The notes: a model not told the origin generated them from the letters alone. A stretch of 37,999 nucleotides of DNA from Rhodobacter sp. (GCA_022824145.1 JAJEAY010000252.1:1-37999); one strand, 5' to 3'. Numbered from the stretch's first letter, positions 1 through 10,002 are shown. Translations and numbers: made by a program.

Positions 1-1
1 C

Positions 2-2131
2 CACGCAGGCGGAAAGCTTGAGGGCGGGATCAGGTTTGTCATGCATACCGAGTTCCAGCCAGCCGGCGACCAGCCGACCGCAATCGCTGAACTCTCCCAG
101 GGCATTCGTGACGGAGAGCAGAACCAGGTTCTCCTTGGCGCAACAGGGACCGGAAAGACATACACGATGGCCAAGGTCATCGAGGAAACCCAGCGCCCGG
201 CGATAGTTCTGGCCCCGAACAAGACGCTCGCGGCCCAGCTATACGGCGAGTTCAAGGGGTTCTTTCCCGAAAACGCCGTCGAGTATTTCGTCAGCTACTA
301 CGACTACTACCAGCCGGAAGCCTACGTGCCGCGTTCGGACACCTATATCGAGAAGGAGTCCCAGATAAACGAACAGATCGACCGGATGCGCCACTCCGCC
401 ACAAGAGCGCTTCTGGAACGCGACGACGTCATAATCGTGGCATCGGTCAGCTGCATCTACGGAATTGGCTCGGTCGAGACCTACGGCGCCATGACGCAGG
501 ATCTTGCTGTCGGCAAATCCTACGACCAGCGTCAAGTCATGGCGGACCTCGTCGCCCAGCAGTACCGACGGAATGACCAGGCGTTCCAGCGCGGCTGTTT
601 CCGCGTACGCGGTGACGTCCTTGAGATTTTCCCCGCACACCTCGAGGACCGTGCCTGGCGGATGTCGTTCTTCGGTGAGGAACTGGAATCAATTACGGAA
701 TTCGATCCGCTTACCGGCCGGAAAACCAACCGGTTTGACCGAATCCGCGTCTACGCCAACAGTCACTACGTGACTCCAAGGCCAACGCTCCAGCAGGCCA
801 TCATCAACATCAAGAAGGAGCTCCGCCAACGGCTTGACCAACTGGTGTCCGAAAAAAGATTCCTCGAAGCACAGCGCCTTGAGCAGCGCACCAACTTCGA
901 TCTTGAGATGCTGGAAACCACCGGATCCTGCAGCGGAATCGAGAATTACTCCCGATACCTAACCGGTCGCCGTCCCGGCGAGCCGCCTCCCACGCTCTTT
1001 GAGTTCATCCCCGACCACGCAATCGTGTTCGCCGACGAGTCGCATGTGTCCGTCCCCCAGATCGGCGGCATGTACCGAGGCGACTACCGCCGCAAGTTCA
1101 CACTCGCGGAACATGGCTTCCGCCTGCCGTCCTGCATGGACAACCGCCCGCTCAAGGCGGAAGAATGGAACGCAATGCGTCCCCAGTCGATTTTCGTTTC
1201 CGCGACCCCCGCTGGGTGGGAACTTGAGCAGACCGGCGGTGTATTCACCGAACAGGTAATTCGCCCCACTGGACTCGTGGATCCTCAAATCGACGTCCGC
1301 CCGGTCGAGACACAGGTCGATGACCTTCTGGACGAAATCCGCAAAGTCGCGGAACGGGGCGACCGCACTCTTGTCACCACCCTCACCAAGCGCATGGCGG
1401 AGGATCTGACCGAATACCTGCACGAGCAGGGAATCCGTGTCCGCTACATGCATTCAGACATAGATACGCTTGAGCGCATCGAGATACTTCGCGATCTCAG
1501 GCTTGGCGCCTTCGACGCGCTTGTTGGAATCAACCTGCTGCGTGAAGGACTCGACATTCCGGAATGCGGGCTTGTCGCGATTCTTGACGCCGACAAGGAA
1601 GGATTCCTGCGTTCCGAAACGTCCTTGATTCAGACAGTCGGCCGTGCGGCCCGAAACGTTGAAGGACGCGTCATCATGTATGCGGACCGCATCACCGGTT
1701 CCATGGACCGCGCTCTCAGGGAAACCGAGCGCCGCCGCGCTAAGCAGGTCGCTTACAACGAAGCCAACGGCATCACGCCGGAGACTGTCAAGAAAAACGT
1801 CGAAGACATTCTGGCTGGCCTTTACAAAGGCGACACCGATTTGGCGCGGGTTACCGCGACGGTTGAGAAGCCGATGATCGGCGGCAATCTCCAGGCGCAT
1901 CTGGACGCGCTGCGCCGCGACATGACCAAGGCTGCGGAAAACCTTGAATTCGAGGAAGCCGCAAGGCTGCGCGACGAGATCAAGCGGCTGGAGGCGGTTG
2001 ACCTCGCCGTCCATGACGACCCGATGGCGCGCCAGAGCGCGATCGAGGCGGCGAGTTCGACCGTTTCCGGCAGATCCACCTCGGGACGGCCGGGACAGCG
2101 GGCCGGAAAAGCACGGAAGAAAAAACGCTGA
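2..2131 (+). CDS. uvrB: UvrB, excinuclease ABC subunit B (5' end probably outside window)
   Basis: Damage-verifying helicase-like subunit of UvrABC nucleotide excision repair; it is loaded by UvrA and then recruits UvrC for incision. Counting from the ATG at 41, the Walker A motif GATGTGKT is at residues 33-40, the beta-hairpin segment [14 protein letters not shown] follows near residue 87, helicase motifs such as ADESH and TVGRAARN come later, and a C-terminal UVR motif ([14 protein letters not shown]) precedes a basic tail. The frame stays open from base 2 and the residues before that ATG ([11 protein letters not shown]) resemble the N-terminal extension I know from alphaproteobacterial UvrB, so the true start is likely upstream of the window. 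From the ATG at 41 it would be 696 residues. Identification is secure; only the start is uncertain. Confidence 0.97.
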   Translation, partial: HAGGKLEGGIRFVMHTEFQPAGDQPTAIAELSQGIRDGEQNQVLLGATGTGKTYTMAKVIEETQRPAIVLAPNKTLAAQLYGEFKGFFPENAVEYFVSYYDYYQPEAYVPRSDTYIEKESQINEQIDRMRHSATRALLERDDVIIVASVSCIYGIGSVETYGAMTQDLAVGKSYDQRQVMADLVAQQYRRNDQAFQRGCFRVRGDVLEIFPAHLEDRAWRMSFFGEELESITEFDPLTGRKTNRFDRIRVYANSHYVTPRPTLQQAIINIKKELRQRLDQLVSEKRFLEAQRLEQRTNFDLEMLETTGSCSGIENYSRYLTGRRPGEPPPTLFEFIPDHAIVFADESHVSVPQIGGMYRGDYRRKFTLAEHGFRLPSCMDNRPLKAEEWNAMRPQSIFVSATPAGWELEQTGGVFTEQVIRPTGLVDPQIDVRPVETQVDDLLDEIRKVAERGDRTLVTTLTKRMAEDLTEYLHEQGIRVRYMHSDIDTLERIEILRDLRLGAFDALVGINLLREGLDIPECGLVAILDADKEGFLRSETSLIQTVGRAARNVEGRVIMYADRITGSMDRALRETERRRAKQVAYNEANGITPETVKKNVEDILAGLYKGDTDLARVTATVEKPMIGGNLQAHLDALRRDMTKAAENLEFEEAARLRDEIKRLEAVDLAVHDDPMARQSAIEAASSTVSGRSTSGRPGQRAGKARKKKR

Positions 2132-2152
2132 CCGACGGCTTTGCGGCCAGCG
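2126..2152 (+). terminator. Hairpin overlapping the uvrB stop codon
   Basis: CGCTG at 2126-2130 pairs with CAGCG at 2148-2152, and CCG at 2132-2134 pairs with CGG at 2144-2146, giving a GC-rich stem around the stop codon. There is no T-run after it, so it would not be a classical intrinsic terminator. The remaining sequence to 2332 shows no convincing gene. Confidence 0.25.
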
Positions 2153-2332
2153 AACGCGGGAAATCCCTTTACGGACACATGTGAATGGAGCAGCCCAACG
2201 GCGAGATCATTGGTCACCCGAAACCGTCGCCGTTGACCGCCGAACGGCTGCTGCAGGCGCAGAAACAGGCAGAGACGAAAAGCGGCTCGGCCCGGCAGGA
2301 ACAGGCTGTTCGGACGCCCAGCGCTGCCCGCT

Positions 2333-3070
2333 TCAATGCGATACGAACGGCCAATGCACCGGCGCATTCCGCAGTAACCGTCCGTCCCGGTCAAAGTCGC
2401 TGTCAGCGTTGAATGGCCAAAGTTCCCGTCTATCCAAAGTGGCCATGACATTTGCCTGGTCCGCAATCACCCCCTTCAGCCGCGCTTCAAGATCTGCCTT
2501 CTCCCGTCCCTCGAAATATCCGTGAACGCCATGCACGAGAACCGGTTCGCAGATATCGAGTCCGCAGTAACGCAGGGCATAGGCAATGGGCCACAGCAGA
2601 AACCGGACGTTTCCTTCCTTGCCGTCTGGCCCGCACCCGGCCCCGGTGGCACCGGTCGAGACACAGAACAGCGCGCGTTTTCCGAGGCACCTTCCCCTGT
2701 CGAACCTGTGGTCAACGTCATGCAGCCGTCCATGCACCAGGATCCGGTCGAACCAGCCCTTCAGCACCGCGGGCGGTCCGAACCACCACATCGGGAAATG
2801 AAACACCAGCCGGTCAGCCCATTCCACATCGGCAACAAGGCCGGCGATGTCCGTCGGAACCTGTTGGGTCTCCTGCGCCTTCAGCGGATCGAACGGGCCA
2901 TCAGTGCCATAGAGTTCGCCCCGCTCCACTGGGTCGAATCCAATTCCGCACAGATCCCTGAAACGCACTGAATCACCCGCAGCCATGCCTCCTGACACCG
3001 AAGCCCGGGCCCAGTCGGCACCGAACGACGTGGGTTCCGGGTGGGCAAGTACGACCAGAGAATTCGCCAT
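2333..3070 (-). CDS. NAD(P)H:quinone oxidoreductase-like flavodoxin-fold protein
   Basis: Member of the Flavodoxin_2 family (NQO1/MdaB/KefF-type), which binds FMN or FAD and makes two-electron reductions of quinones or similar electrophiles in the cytosol. The N-terminus SLVVLAHPEP is the usual first strand and phosphate loop. The diagnostic stretch FHFPMWWFGPPAVLKGWFDR at about residues 90-110 lies over the flavin, and ATGAGCGPDGKEG follows. The 245 residues fit the family. Its ATG at 3070 lies 3 bases after the stop of the isomerase/epimerase gene, so the two are probably co-transcribed and translationally coupled. The substrate cannot be told from sequence. Confidence 0.85.
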   Translation of the reverse strand: MANSLVVLAHPEPTSFGADWARASVSGGMAAGDSVRFRDLCGIGFDPVERGELYGTDGPFDPLKAQETQQVPTDIAGLVADVEWADRLVFHFPMWWFGPPAVLKGWFDRILVHGRLHDVDHRFDRGRCLGKRALFCVSTGATGAGCGPDGKEGNVRFLLWPIAYALRYCGLDICEPVLVHGVHGYFEGREKADLEARLKGVIADQANVMATLDRRELWPFNADSDFDRDGRLLRNAPVHWPFVSH

Positions 3071-3073
3071 GGG

Positions 3074-3889
3074 CTATTGACCAAGTCCCAGCGTTTCCAG
3101 ATGCGCTACGGCTTCCTGTACCCGCCCAAATTCCCTGATCTCCACGATCAGGTGCGGATCGGCCTTGACTCTGGAGAGTGCTGCGAAGACCGCATGGAAC
3201 GGAATGTTTCCCTCGCCGGGAACCCAGTGCCGGTCGGCATAGCCGTCTGTGTCCTGCAGGTGTATGTGCCCCAGCATCCCGCCGGCCGACGACACAAATC
3301 GGTCTGGCGATGGGGCGCCGGCCATCGCATGCGCCCAGTTTGCATGGCCGACGTCAACCGACAGCTTCAGGGACGGACTGGCAGCCGCTTCGATGACTGC
3401 GGCGCGATGGGCCGGGTCTACATCCTTGATGTTTTCCAGCACCAGAACGGTTCCCGTTTCCTCGGCGCGCTTCAGAGCGGGGGAGAGCGTATCGAGGATG
3501 GCGGCAAGACGCTGTTCGAGTCCGTTCGGCATTTCTTCGAGATTGTGGGCGTCCCATTGGTCGAACGGTGAATGCACCACCATCCAGACGGCGCCAAGTT
3601 CGGCGCAGACATCGAGCGCCTGATCGAGGCGTGCCTGCACCGTGCTGCGAACGTCCGGATCCTTTGTGTCGAGTCCGAATCCCGAATACGGGCCATGAAT
3701 TCCAAGTCGTCCGTTCCATCCTTCAAGACACGTCTTCGCCATGTCGATGACGCCCTGAGGCGACCTGAGCACGTCAGCCAAACAGAATTCAGGCAGTTCG
3801 ATGTCGCGGTTCTTTTCGAACAGCCAGTCGCGGTTTCGGCCAAGGTCCAGTACGCTGAGTTGGGCACCGATTACGGGCAGGTCGGCCAT
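3074..3889 (-). CDS. Sugar phosphate isomerase/epimerase (xylose isomerase-like TIM barrel)
   Basis: 271-residue AP_endonuc_2/xylose-isomerase-like TIM barrel. Visible landmarks are MVVHSPFDQWDAHN, VLVLENIKDVDP, LSVDVGHANWAHA and MLGHIHLQDTDGYADRHW, followed by GEGNIPF and LIVEIREFG. The H, E and D residues in these strands form the metal site in this fold. The frame is open much further upstream, but the ATG at 3889 is chosen because AAAGGA precedes it by 8 bases and because the sequence MADLPVIGAQLSVLD begins the barrel; the upstream 170 codons look non-coding. It overlaps nothing and is followed 3 bases later by the quinone reductase gene. The specific sugar substrate is unknown. Confidence 0.85.
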   Translation of the reverse strand: MADLPVIGAQLSVLDLGRNRDWLFEKNRDIELPEFCLADVLRSPQGVIDMAKTCLEGWNGRLGIHGPYSGFGLDTKDPDVRSTVQARLDQALDVCAELGAVWMVVHSPFDQWDAHNLEEMPNGLEQRLAAILDTLSPALKRAEETGTVLVLENIKDVDPAHRAAVIEAAASPSLKLSVDVGHANWAHAMAGAPSPDRFVSSAGGMLGHIHLQDTDGYADRHWVPGEGNIPFHAVFAALSRVKADPHLIVEIREFGRVQEAVAHLETLGLGQ

Positions 3890-4326
3890 TCTGTGATTCC
3901 TTTGTTCCGACCGAATTATCCGGGGGAACCAGCGAACCGCAAGCGCGGGCGGCACGCGCTGCCATGACATCTGCCAACCGGTATTCGGGCATTCCTTCGA
4001 AGAAACCGGTCTGCATCCCAAGTGTCGCACTCGGTGGACACCTGCGCGGTTCAGGGTCTGTTTGGCGGTGATCCCTTGCCGCTGCGGTCGTGCCGTGCGC
4101 AAAGCCGGATCAATGCCACGCGCAGTATCTTCACAGTCTTCCCTGAAACGATGGAATCGCACGGCCATGAAGCTGCTGTGGCAGAGGTCGTCGGAACCAG
4201 CGTATTCCGGCAATCCGGCAAGGAATTCGAGCAGCAGGGGCCTGTTCCGCATGAGCCTGACAAAGCCCGCAGAGGTACGGACCTTGCCCCCGCCATTGAT
4301 GCCGTCACCGCGTCGTCGCGGTGCGT
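3890..4326. other. Gene-free stretch between parC and the isomerase gene
   Basis: About 437 bases with no protein I recognise in any frame. One minus-strand frame is open throughout and joins the isomerase gene, but its composition (many R, W, C, H) and lack of motifs argue against translation. It could be the worn remains of a gene; I see no repeat or RNA gene in it. Confidence 0.5.
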
Positions 4327-6672
4327 TCAGGAGAATTGATTGTTCTTCGGGAATCCATATGGCGGTCGGCTGCCAGCACTCGCCCGCTTCGCCTTCCACT
4401 GGGACATATCGGCCTGATGGCGTGTCTTTCCCCCGCCCATCGACCAGGTCAGCCCATGACTGAATTCAAATGTAACGGCGTCTGAAAGACCGTCCTCGAA
4501 CCCCAACGTCCGCTGCTTGCCCTTTGCCTTGCTGTATTTCTGCAGCCGCACTCCCTTGCCACGGGACATTTCCGGCAGCTCATCCGCCGCGAACGCCAGG
4601 AACCTGCCACTGCTGCTGACGACCGCGATATGGTCACCCTCGACGGGCTTGCAGACCCGCGCGGCATCTCCGTCAGGAAGATTCAGGACCTGCTTTCCGT
4701 TTCGTGTCTGTGCCACTACGTCATCTTCCGCCACGATGAACCCGTTCCCTGCGGCCGAGGCCACCAGCAGCTTTCGCCCCGGCCTGTTGATGAAGAGCGC
4801 TACGATGTCGGCCTCGTTCGGAAGATCGACCATAAGGCGCACCGGTTCACCCATGCCTCGGCCTCCGGGGAGATTTGACGCCGAAAGCGTGTAGAACCTG
4901 CCATTCGTTCCGAAGACCAGCAGCCTGTCTGTGGTCTCGGCATGAATGAAGTGCCGGCCTTCGTCTCCGTCCCTGAACTTCAGTTCCTGGTCGGGAGAGA
5001 TGTGTCCCTTCATTGCCCTGATCCAGCCCATCCTGGAACAGACCACGGTGATCGGCTCGCGCTCGACCATCGCCTCAAGGGGCACGTCCGCGACCTCTGC
5101 CGCCTCAGCGAACTGGGTTCGGCGGGCGCCGCCTCTGGAGTCCTTTCCGAACTTCTTCCGGACCTCGCGCACCTGTTCGGAGATCCGGGCTTTCTGAAGC
5201 TCCCCGTCTTCGAGCAGATCCTCTATTTCGGCGCGTTCCCGCATCAGGTCGTCACGCTCCTGGCGAAGCTCCATTTCCTCAAGTCTCCGCAACGACCTGA
5301 GGCGCATGTTCAGGATTGCGTCAGCCTGCGCTTCCGAAAGCGCATTGGCATCGGAGTCCGCTGCAGGCGGGCTGATATAGTCATCCTCCGAGTCCGCGCG
5401 CGTGAAGCTGCGCGACCAGTCTTCGCGCATCAGCGCAGCCTTGGGACTGTCATCATAGCGGATGATTTCAATCACGCGGTCAAGATGCAGAAACGCGACA
5501 ATGAATCCTTCGAGCACTTCGAGCCGCAGATCGATCTTTCCGAGCCGGTACCGTGCCCTGCGCAGCAAAACCTCACGCCGATGATCGAGCCACGCGCGCA
5601 GAACTTCCTTGAGTGAGCAGACCTTCGGCGTCCGGCCATCGACAAGCACGTTCATGTTGAGGCTGAACCTGATCTCAAGCTCCGAATTCCGGTAGAGCAT
5701 GTTCATCAGGACATCGGGATCGACGTTTTTCGACCTTGGCTCAAGTACAAGCCTGATGTCATCCGCGCTCTCGTCACGGACATCCGCCAGGATCGGAACC
5801 TTCTTGTTCTGGATGAGTTCCGCGATTCGCTCGATCAGCTTCGCCTTTTGCACCTGGTAGGGCATTTCGGTGACGACGATCTGCCACTGGCCCCGGCCCA
5901 GCGTCTCGATCTCGTGCTTGGCCCGCAGACGGAACGCGCCCCGACCGCTTCGATAGGTCTGCGCGATGCTGTCCCGTGGCTCAACGATCACGCCTCCGGT
6001 CGGAAAGTCAGGCCCCTGGACGAAATTCAGCAGGGTGTCATCTCGGGCATCAGGCGACTTGATCAGGTGGAGGCAGGCGTCGCAAAGCTCCCCGATGTTA
6101 TGCGGCGGAATGTTTGTCGCCATGCCCACGGCAATGCCGCTCGCGCCGTTCGCAAGCAGATTCGGAAAGGTCGCGGGCAGAACGACCGGTTCCTGCAGAG
6201 TTCCGTCGTAATTGTCCCGAAAGTCGACGGCATCCTCGTCCAGGCCTTCCATCAGGGCCTCGGCCGCGTCCATCATCCGCGCCTCGGTATAGCGGCTCGC
6301 CGCCGCGTTGTCGCCGTCGATGTTTCCGAAATTCCCCTGCCCGTCGACCAGCGGATAGCGCACGCTGAATTCCTGGGCCAACCGCACCATGGCGTCGTAG
6401 ATCGCCGCGTCGCCGTGCGGATGGTAGTTTCCCATCACATCGCCGCTGATCTTGGCAGACTTGCGGAACCCCCCGTTTGATCCGAGCCGGAGTTCCCGCA
6501 TCGCGTAAAGAATGCGTCTATGCACTGGTTTGAGGCCATCGCGCGCGTCCGGAAGCGCCCGGTGCATTATGGTTGACAGAGCATAGGTCAGGTATCGGTC
6601 GCCGATGGCGCGACTCAGGGGCTCAAGGCTCTCGTGAGCCTTGATATTGGGGTCATCGGTGAGACTGCTCAT
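4327..6672 (-). CDS. parC: DNA topoisomerase IV subunit A (ParC)
   Basis: Breakage-reunion subunit of topoisomerase IV, which with ParE decatenates daughter chromosomes. With the ATG at 6672 the protein is 781 residues. The N-terminal winged-helix domain contains [19 protein letters not shown] (residues 82-100) and the catalytic tyrosine is Tyr128 in [10 protein letters not shown]. The C-terminal part holds the beta-pinwheel repeats (for example [20 protein letters not shown]). ParC is preferred over GyrA because the tail is short, no canonical GyrA-box (QRRGGKG) is visible, and the N-terminus resembles alphaproteobacterial ParC. The open frame reaches 6804, but the added 44 residues look non-coding; no strong Shine-Dalgarno decides the start. 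The residues equal to E. coli ParC Ser80 and Glu84 are Ala89 and Asp93. Confidence 0.95.
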   Translation of the reverse strand: MSSLTDDPNIKAHESLEPLSRAIGDRYLTYALSTIMHRALPDARDGLKPVHRRILYAMRELRLGSNGGFRKSAKISGDVMGNYHPHGDAAIYDAMVRLAQEFSVRYPLVDGQGNFGNIDGDNAAASRYTEARMMDAAEALMEGLDEDAVDFRDNYDGTLQEPVVLPATFPNLLANGASGIAVGMATNIPPHNIGELCDACLHLIKSPDARDDTLLNFVQGPDFPTGGVIVEPRDSIAQTYRSGRGAFRLRAKHEIETLGRGQWQIVVTEMPYQVQKAKLIERIAELIQNKKVPILADVRDESADDIRLVLEPRSKNVDPDVLMNMLYRNSELEIRFSLNMNVLVDGRTPKVCSLKEVLRAWLDHRREVLLRRARYRLGKIDLRLEVLEGFIVAFLHLDRVIEIIRYDDSPKAALMREDWSRSFTRADSEDDYISPPAADSDANALSEAQADAILNMRLRSLRRLEEMELRQERDDLMRERAEIEDLLEDGELQKARISEQVREVRKKFGKDSRGGARRTQFAEAAEVADVPLEAMVEREPITVVCSRMGWIRAMKGHISPDQELKFRDGDEGRHFIHAETTDRLLVFGTNGRFYTLSASNLPGGRGMGEPVRLMVDLPNEADIVALFINRPGRKLLVASAAGNGFIVAEDDVVAQTRNGKQVLNLPDGDAARVCKPVEGDHIAVVSSSGRFLAFAADELPEMSRGKGVRLQKYSKAKGKQRTLGFEDGLSDAVTFEFSHGLTWSMGGGKTRHQADMSQWKAKRASAGSRPPYGFPKNNQFS

Positions 6673-6844
6673 AGATACTGCAATAGCATCTACGCCAAAG
6701 CGCAGGCAAGAGCCGTGCCACTGGAACATGTCCGACTGAACGGATCCAGATCCCGATGGAAGGATACTGGCTGGCGTTGAGCATCTGCCGGGAGCAGCAG
6801 ACAAATGGCACGGATTTGGCCGGGAAAGGTCCGATCAACGCCCT

Positions 6845-8284
6845 TCAGTAGGAATAGACCGGTCCCCATTCGTTGCCCCAGACACTGCGCCAGTATCGGG
6901 TCAGCATTGAATTCTGGATCGGCTGCCCTCCCCGCCAGAGATCAGCCTCCTTCCTTGAATGCCGCTCGAAGAACGCATCGATTCGCGCGGACAGTTCAGC
7001 AACCGTCCTGGAATGCACCGGGTCATTCGCCAGATTCCGGGTCTCATCGGGATCTTTGGCCACATCGAACAGGGCATCCGGAAGTTCAGGAGATCCATCC
7101 CGCCGGAAACGCTTGAAGAACGCCCATCGCGGCGTGCGGATAACGCGGGTCTCTTCCTGTTCCGAGAATACCTCGTCATCGCCCCAGCTGCGGATTTCCT
7201 CGCCACGGAGCAGAGGCGCGAAAGACCGGCTAGGCCCGCCCCTGTCAAATTCCGCGCCAACATAGTCAAGGATTGTCGCATGGAGATCCATGTTCGAAAC
7301 ATGAAGGCCGGACCGGCCGGACGGCAATGCGCCAGCGCGATGAGCGATCAGGGGAACCGAGTGCGCCGCAAGGTGAAGGTTTGACGGATAGGTCGACGCG
7401 CCGTGGCCCCAGAATCCATGATGGCCCAGCGAAAGTCCGTGATCGGCGGTGAAAAGAACCAGCGCGTCCGGAGCGGCTGACAGAATGCGTCCCACTGCGT
7501 CGTCAACCATGCTGATCTGGCTGTAATAGTTGCGCAGGGATGGGAGGTGGTTCGGGGCGCGGACCAGCATCGAGAAATCGAGCCCGCCTCCGCTTTCGGA
7601 TCTGATCATGTCATAGTTGGCGACCGCTTCGGCTGAAACGCCCATACGCGGAACAGACTCCATCGGGCAGCGGTCATATCGATCCGAATAACGGTTTCGC
7701 ACGCCGTCATTGGTCGCAGGCCAGTGACCGTAAGGCGCGGGATATGGAACAAACGCAAAGAATGGCCCGTCATCCCTGCCGATGAACTCAAGCGCCTTGT
7801 CGGTGAAGAAATCCACCGCATGTCCCCGGTGCACGTAGCGCTCTCCGTTTTCCGTGATCCGGTTACCGTAGAATGACCGGACATGCCCGTGCTCCATCGT
7901 CACCCAATCATCCCAGCCGGCACCCGGTGTTTCGGATTCCCCAAGATGGTACTTTCCGAATATTCCGGTTCTGTAACCATGCGCCTTGAGACTTTCGGGA
8001 AGGGTCCGGTGTCCTTGAAGAGCATGCCATTCCGAGGGCCAGTCTTCGGCGTTTCGGTCATCGATCCATGAATGTACCCCGTGCTGTGACGGCAGCAGTC
8101 CAGTCAGTACCGAAGCTCGGCAGGGCGAGCAGAACGCGTTCGGACAGAAAGCACGGTCAAAGCGCAGTCCGGACTCAGCCATGGCATCGAGGTTCGGACT
8201 CTCGATCTCGGAATTGCCATAGCAGCCCAGCGTCGCGGCCTGCTGGTTATCGGACATAATGAGAATGACATTGGGACGGCTCAA
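6845..8284 (-). CDS. Type I sulfatase (formylglycine-dependent arylsulfatase family)
   Basis: Alkaline-phosphatase-fold sulfatase that hydrolyses sulfate esters. It begins with the metal-binding strand RPNVILIMSDNQQAATLG, then the sulfatase signature CSPCR (Cys52-Arg56, the C-x-P-x-R type whose Cys becomes formylglycine), then FGKYHLG and LFTADHGLSLGHHG, which carry the remaining metal and sulfate ligands. I chose the TTG at 8284 (479 residues): AAAAGGACCGAGG precedes it and it starts directly before the conserved core. ATG at 8368 or GTG at 8377 would add basic residues and place the operator palindrome inside the gene. No signal peptide is visible, so it is probably cytoplasmic. It is divergent from tetR-dctPQM, suggesting that the transporter brings in a sulfated organic acid; the substrate is unknown. 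Confidence 0.88.
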   Translation of the reverse strand: MSRPNVILIMSDNQQAATLGCYGNSEIESPNLDAMAESGLRFDRAFCPNAFCSPCRASVLTGLLPSQHGVHSWIDDRNAEDWPSEWHALQGHRTLPESLKAHGYRTGIFGKYHLGESETPGAGWDDWVTMEHGHVRSFYGNRITENGERYVHRGHAVDFFTDKALEFIGRDDGPFFAFVPYPAPYGHWPATNDGVRNRYSDRYDRCPMESVPRMGVSAEAVANYDMIRSESGGGLDFSMLVRAPNHLPSLRNYYSQISMVDDAVGRILSAAPDALVLFTADHGLSLGHHGFWGHGASTYPSNLHLAAHSVPLIAHRAGALPSGRSGLHVSNMDLHATILDYVGAEFDRGGPSRSFAPLLRGEEIRSWGDDEVFSEQEETRVIRTPRWAFFKRFRRDGSPELPDALFDVAKDPDETRNLANDPVHSRTVAELSARIDAFFERHSRKEADLWRGGQPIQNSMLTRYWRSVWGNEWGPVYSY

Positions 8285-8312
8285 TTCCTCGGTCCTTTTG
8301 TGACGATTCTTC

Positions 8313-8342
8313 TTGACGCGCCTATGGAAACTGAACTTGAAT
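8313..8342 (+). promoter_or_regulatory. Candidate promoter for the tetR-dctPQM operon
   Basis: TTGACG at 8313-8318 and TTGAAT at 8337-8342 are separated by 18 bases. The -10 hexamer lies inside the operator-like palindrome, so a bound repressor would block RNA polymerase. Prediction from sequence only. Confidence 0.5.
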
Positions 8343-8353
8343 TCGGATTCAAG
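8336..8353. promoter_or_regulatory. Operator-like palindrome between sulfatase and tetR
   Basis: CTTGAATTCGGATTCAAG has perfect 7-base arms around a 4-base centre. It lies in the divergent intergenic space, 26 bases before the tetR start, and overlaps the predicted -10 box. This is the usual place and size for the binding site of a TetR-type autorepressor, and it could control both directions. Confidence 0.65.
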
Positions 8354-8379
8354 AAACGAGCGAGACATGAATAGCACAG

Positions 8380-9018
8380 ATGCTTGACACAGTCCTGCCC
8401 AAACAGCGCCGCAGCCGCGCCCGCCGCGAATGCATTATCGATCTGGGCGCACGGCTGCTGAACGAGCGAGACCTGGAAGAGATCTCGGTCGTGGAACTCA
8501 CGCGGGCGCTTGGCTGTTCCACAGGGTCCTTCTACACATGTTTTGCCGACAAGACGGCCTTTTTCATCGAAGTGCAGCGCCGGGTCAGCGCAGGACTCGA
8601 CGCCCGGATACAGGCGGAGTTCGAGACAGCGGACCTGTCAGACATGCCTGCGGCGAAGCGGCTGGCGCTCTGCGTGGAATTCACCCTGGCATACTTTCGT
8701 TCGCATGGCGGTCTCATCCGCTGCGCACTGCGCTACGAGCATCGGATTCCCGACGCCTGGGCGCCAAACAGAGCGTCGGCTCAACGGATCGCCGACGCCG
8801 TCGCGGCTGGCCTGGAACCGGACACCGCCCGGCGAATACGAATCGCGGTCCAGCTTGCGTTCGGGGCCATGGTCAATGCACTGATGCACGATCCGGGGCC
8901 GCTGCGGCTTCGGGATCCTAGTTTCGCGGACGAGATCATCGAAGCGCTGACACCCTATCTCAACGAGGCAGGGCTTCGGCCTGCCCAACCATTCCACAAA
9001 CAGGGAGAACACATATGA
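8380..9018 (+). CDS. TetR/AcrR family transcriptional regulator
   Basis: 212-residue one-component regulator. The N-terminal helix-turn-helix spans about residues 35-60 (ISVVELTRALGCSTGSFYTC, then FADKTAFF), preceded by a basic RRSRARRE segment; the rest is the helical ligand-binding and dimerization domain. It starts at ATG 8380, and its stop overlaps the dctP start (ATGA at 9015-9018), so the regulator and the binding protein are translationally coupled. The palindrome just upstream is its likely operator. Probable role: sensing the transported compound or its product and controlling the TRAP operon and perhaps the sulfatase. Confidence 0.9.
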   Translation: MLDTVLPKQRRSRARRECIIDLGARLLNERDLEEISVVELTRALGCSTGSFYTCFADKTAFFIEVQRRVSAGLDARIQAEFETADLSDMPAAKRLALCVEFTLAYFRSHGGLIRCALRYEHRIPDAWAPNRASAQRIADAVAAGLEPDTARRIRIAVQLAFGAMVNALMHDPGPLRLRDPSFADEIIEALTPYLNEAGLRPAQPFHKQGEHI

Positions 9019-9998
9019 AAATCCTGATCACATCGGCATTGGCGATCGGCATGGGGCTAGTATCGGCACATGCGAAAGAACTGCGCCTGAGCGCGGCGCC
9101 GCCGCCGAATACGCCATGGGGCCAGATCACGCAGAAATTCGTCGACCGGATCACCGAGATCTCAGGCGGCGAACTGACGGTCACCGCGTATATGGGATCG
9201 AAGCTCGGCGGCGAACAGGACATCATAAAGCAGATCGCGCGCGGAAGGGTTGACCTCGGCGTGATGTCCAACACCGCCGTCTCCCTTGTCGTGCCGGAAT
9301 TCGGGCTTCTTGCTTCGCCTTACGCCTTTGACAGCGCGGAGCAGTTCGACTGCGTTGCGGATGACCATCTTCTCGACACCTACGGCGAGGAATTCGAAGC
9401 GGCCGGGCTCCGCACGCTGAGCTGGATGGAGGTTGGATTCCAGGTCATCTTTTCGAAGAATCCGCTCAGGACGCCTGCGGAATTCGCTGGCGTAAAGGTG
9501 CGCACCGCGCCATCGGTAACCGACACATTGTTCATTGATCGCACCGGTGCAACGACTGTCCCCTTAAGCCCTGCCGACACCATCCCCGCGCTCAAGACAG
9601 GGCAAGTCGACGCTGGCACCCAACTCTCCGTATTCGGAATTGTCACGGGATATCCGGCAGTGGCCCCGAACATCGTGCTGACCCGGCACCAGCATCAGGT
9701 GGGCGGAATCATAATTTCCAAACGCACCTGGGACGGCTTGAGCGACCAGGAAAGGCGGTGGATCGAGGAAGCGGCGCCGATCTTTCTTGAGCTTCGCGGA
9801 ATGATCCGCGGCGCTGAGGGCGCGCTTCTGCAGAAAGCGGCCAGCGAAGGCGCGACGGTCATAGAGTTGACCGAAGACGAACTGGCTGAGTGGAAGGCCC
9901 TGGCTGCTCCGGCTCAGGAGGAAATACTGGTCGAAATGGGCGCCGCGGCGGCCGCGAAATGGGAACAGATCCAGGGCGCGAAGGCGCAGTGTTCCTGA
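9015..9998 (+). CDS. dctP: TRAP transporter solute-binding protein (DctP type)
   Basis: 327-residue periplasmic binding protein of a tripartite ATP-independent transporter. It has a signal peptide (about residues 1-20, MKILITSALAIGMGLVSAHA) and DctP family features: GSKLGGEQDIIKQIARGRVD, the ligand-carboxylate arginine in FAGVKVRTAPS, and IPALKTGQVDAG. The ATG overlaps the tetR stop, and GGGAG upstream is a good Shine-Dalgarno. It delivers its ligand, usually an organic acid, to DctQ-DctM encoded next. The linked sulfatase hints at a sulfated or sulfonated ligand, which is inference. Confidence 0.93.
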   Translation: MKILITSALAIGMGLVSAHAKELRLSAAPPPNTPWGQITQKFVDRITEISGGELTVTAYMGSKLGGEQDIIKQIARGRVDLGVMSNTAVSLVVPEFGLLASPYAFDSAEQFDCVADDHLLDTYGEEFEAAGLRTLSWMEVGFQVIFSKNPLRTPAEFAGVKVRTAPSVTDTLFIDRTGATTVPLSPADTIPALKTGQVDAGTQLSVFGIVTGYPAVAPNIVLTRHQHQVGGIIISKRTWDGLSDQERRWIEEAAPIFLELRGMIRGAEGALLQKAASEGATVIELTEDELAEWKALAAPAQEEILVEMGAAAAAKWEQIQGAKAQCS

Positions 9999-10002
9999 TC
10001 CT

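Noticed and set aside
2185-2412. 75-codon plus-strand frame after uvrB
   Set aside because: It overlaps the 3' end of the quinone reductase gene, has no ribosome-binding site and no recognisable motif.
3890-4399. N-terminal extension of the isomerase/epimerase gene to 4399
   Set aside because: The extension overlaps parC, has non-coding composition, and a good ribosome-binding site supports the start at 3889.
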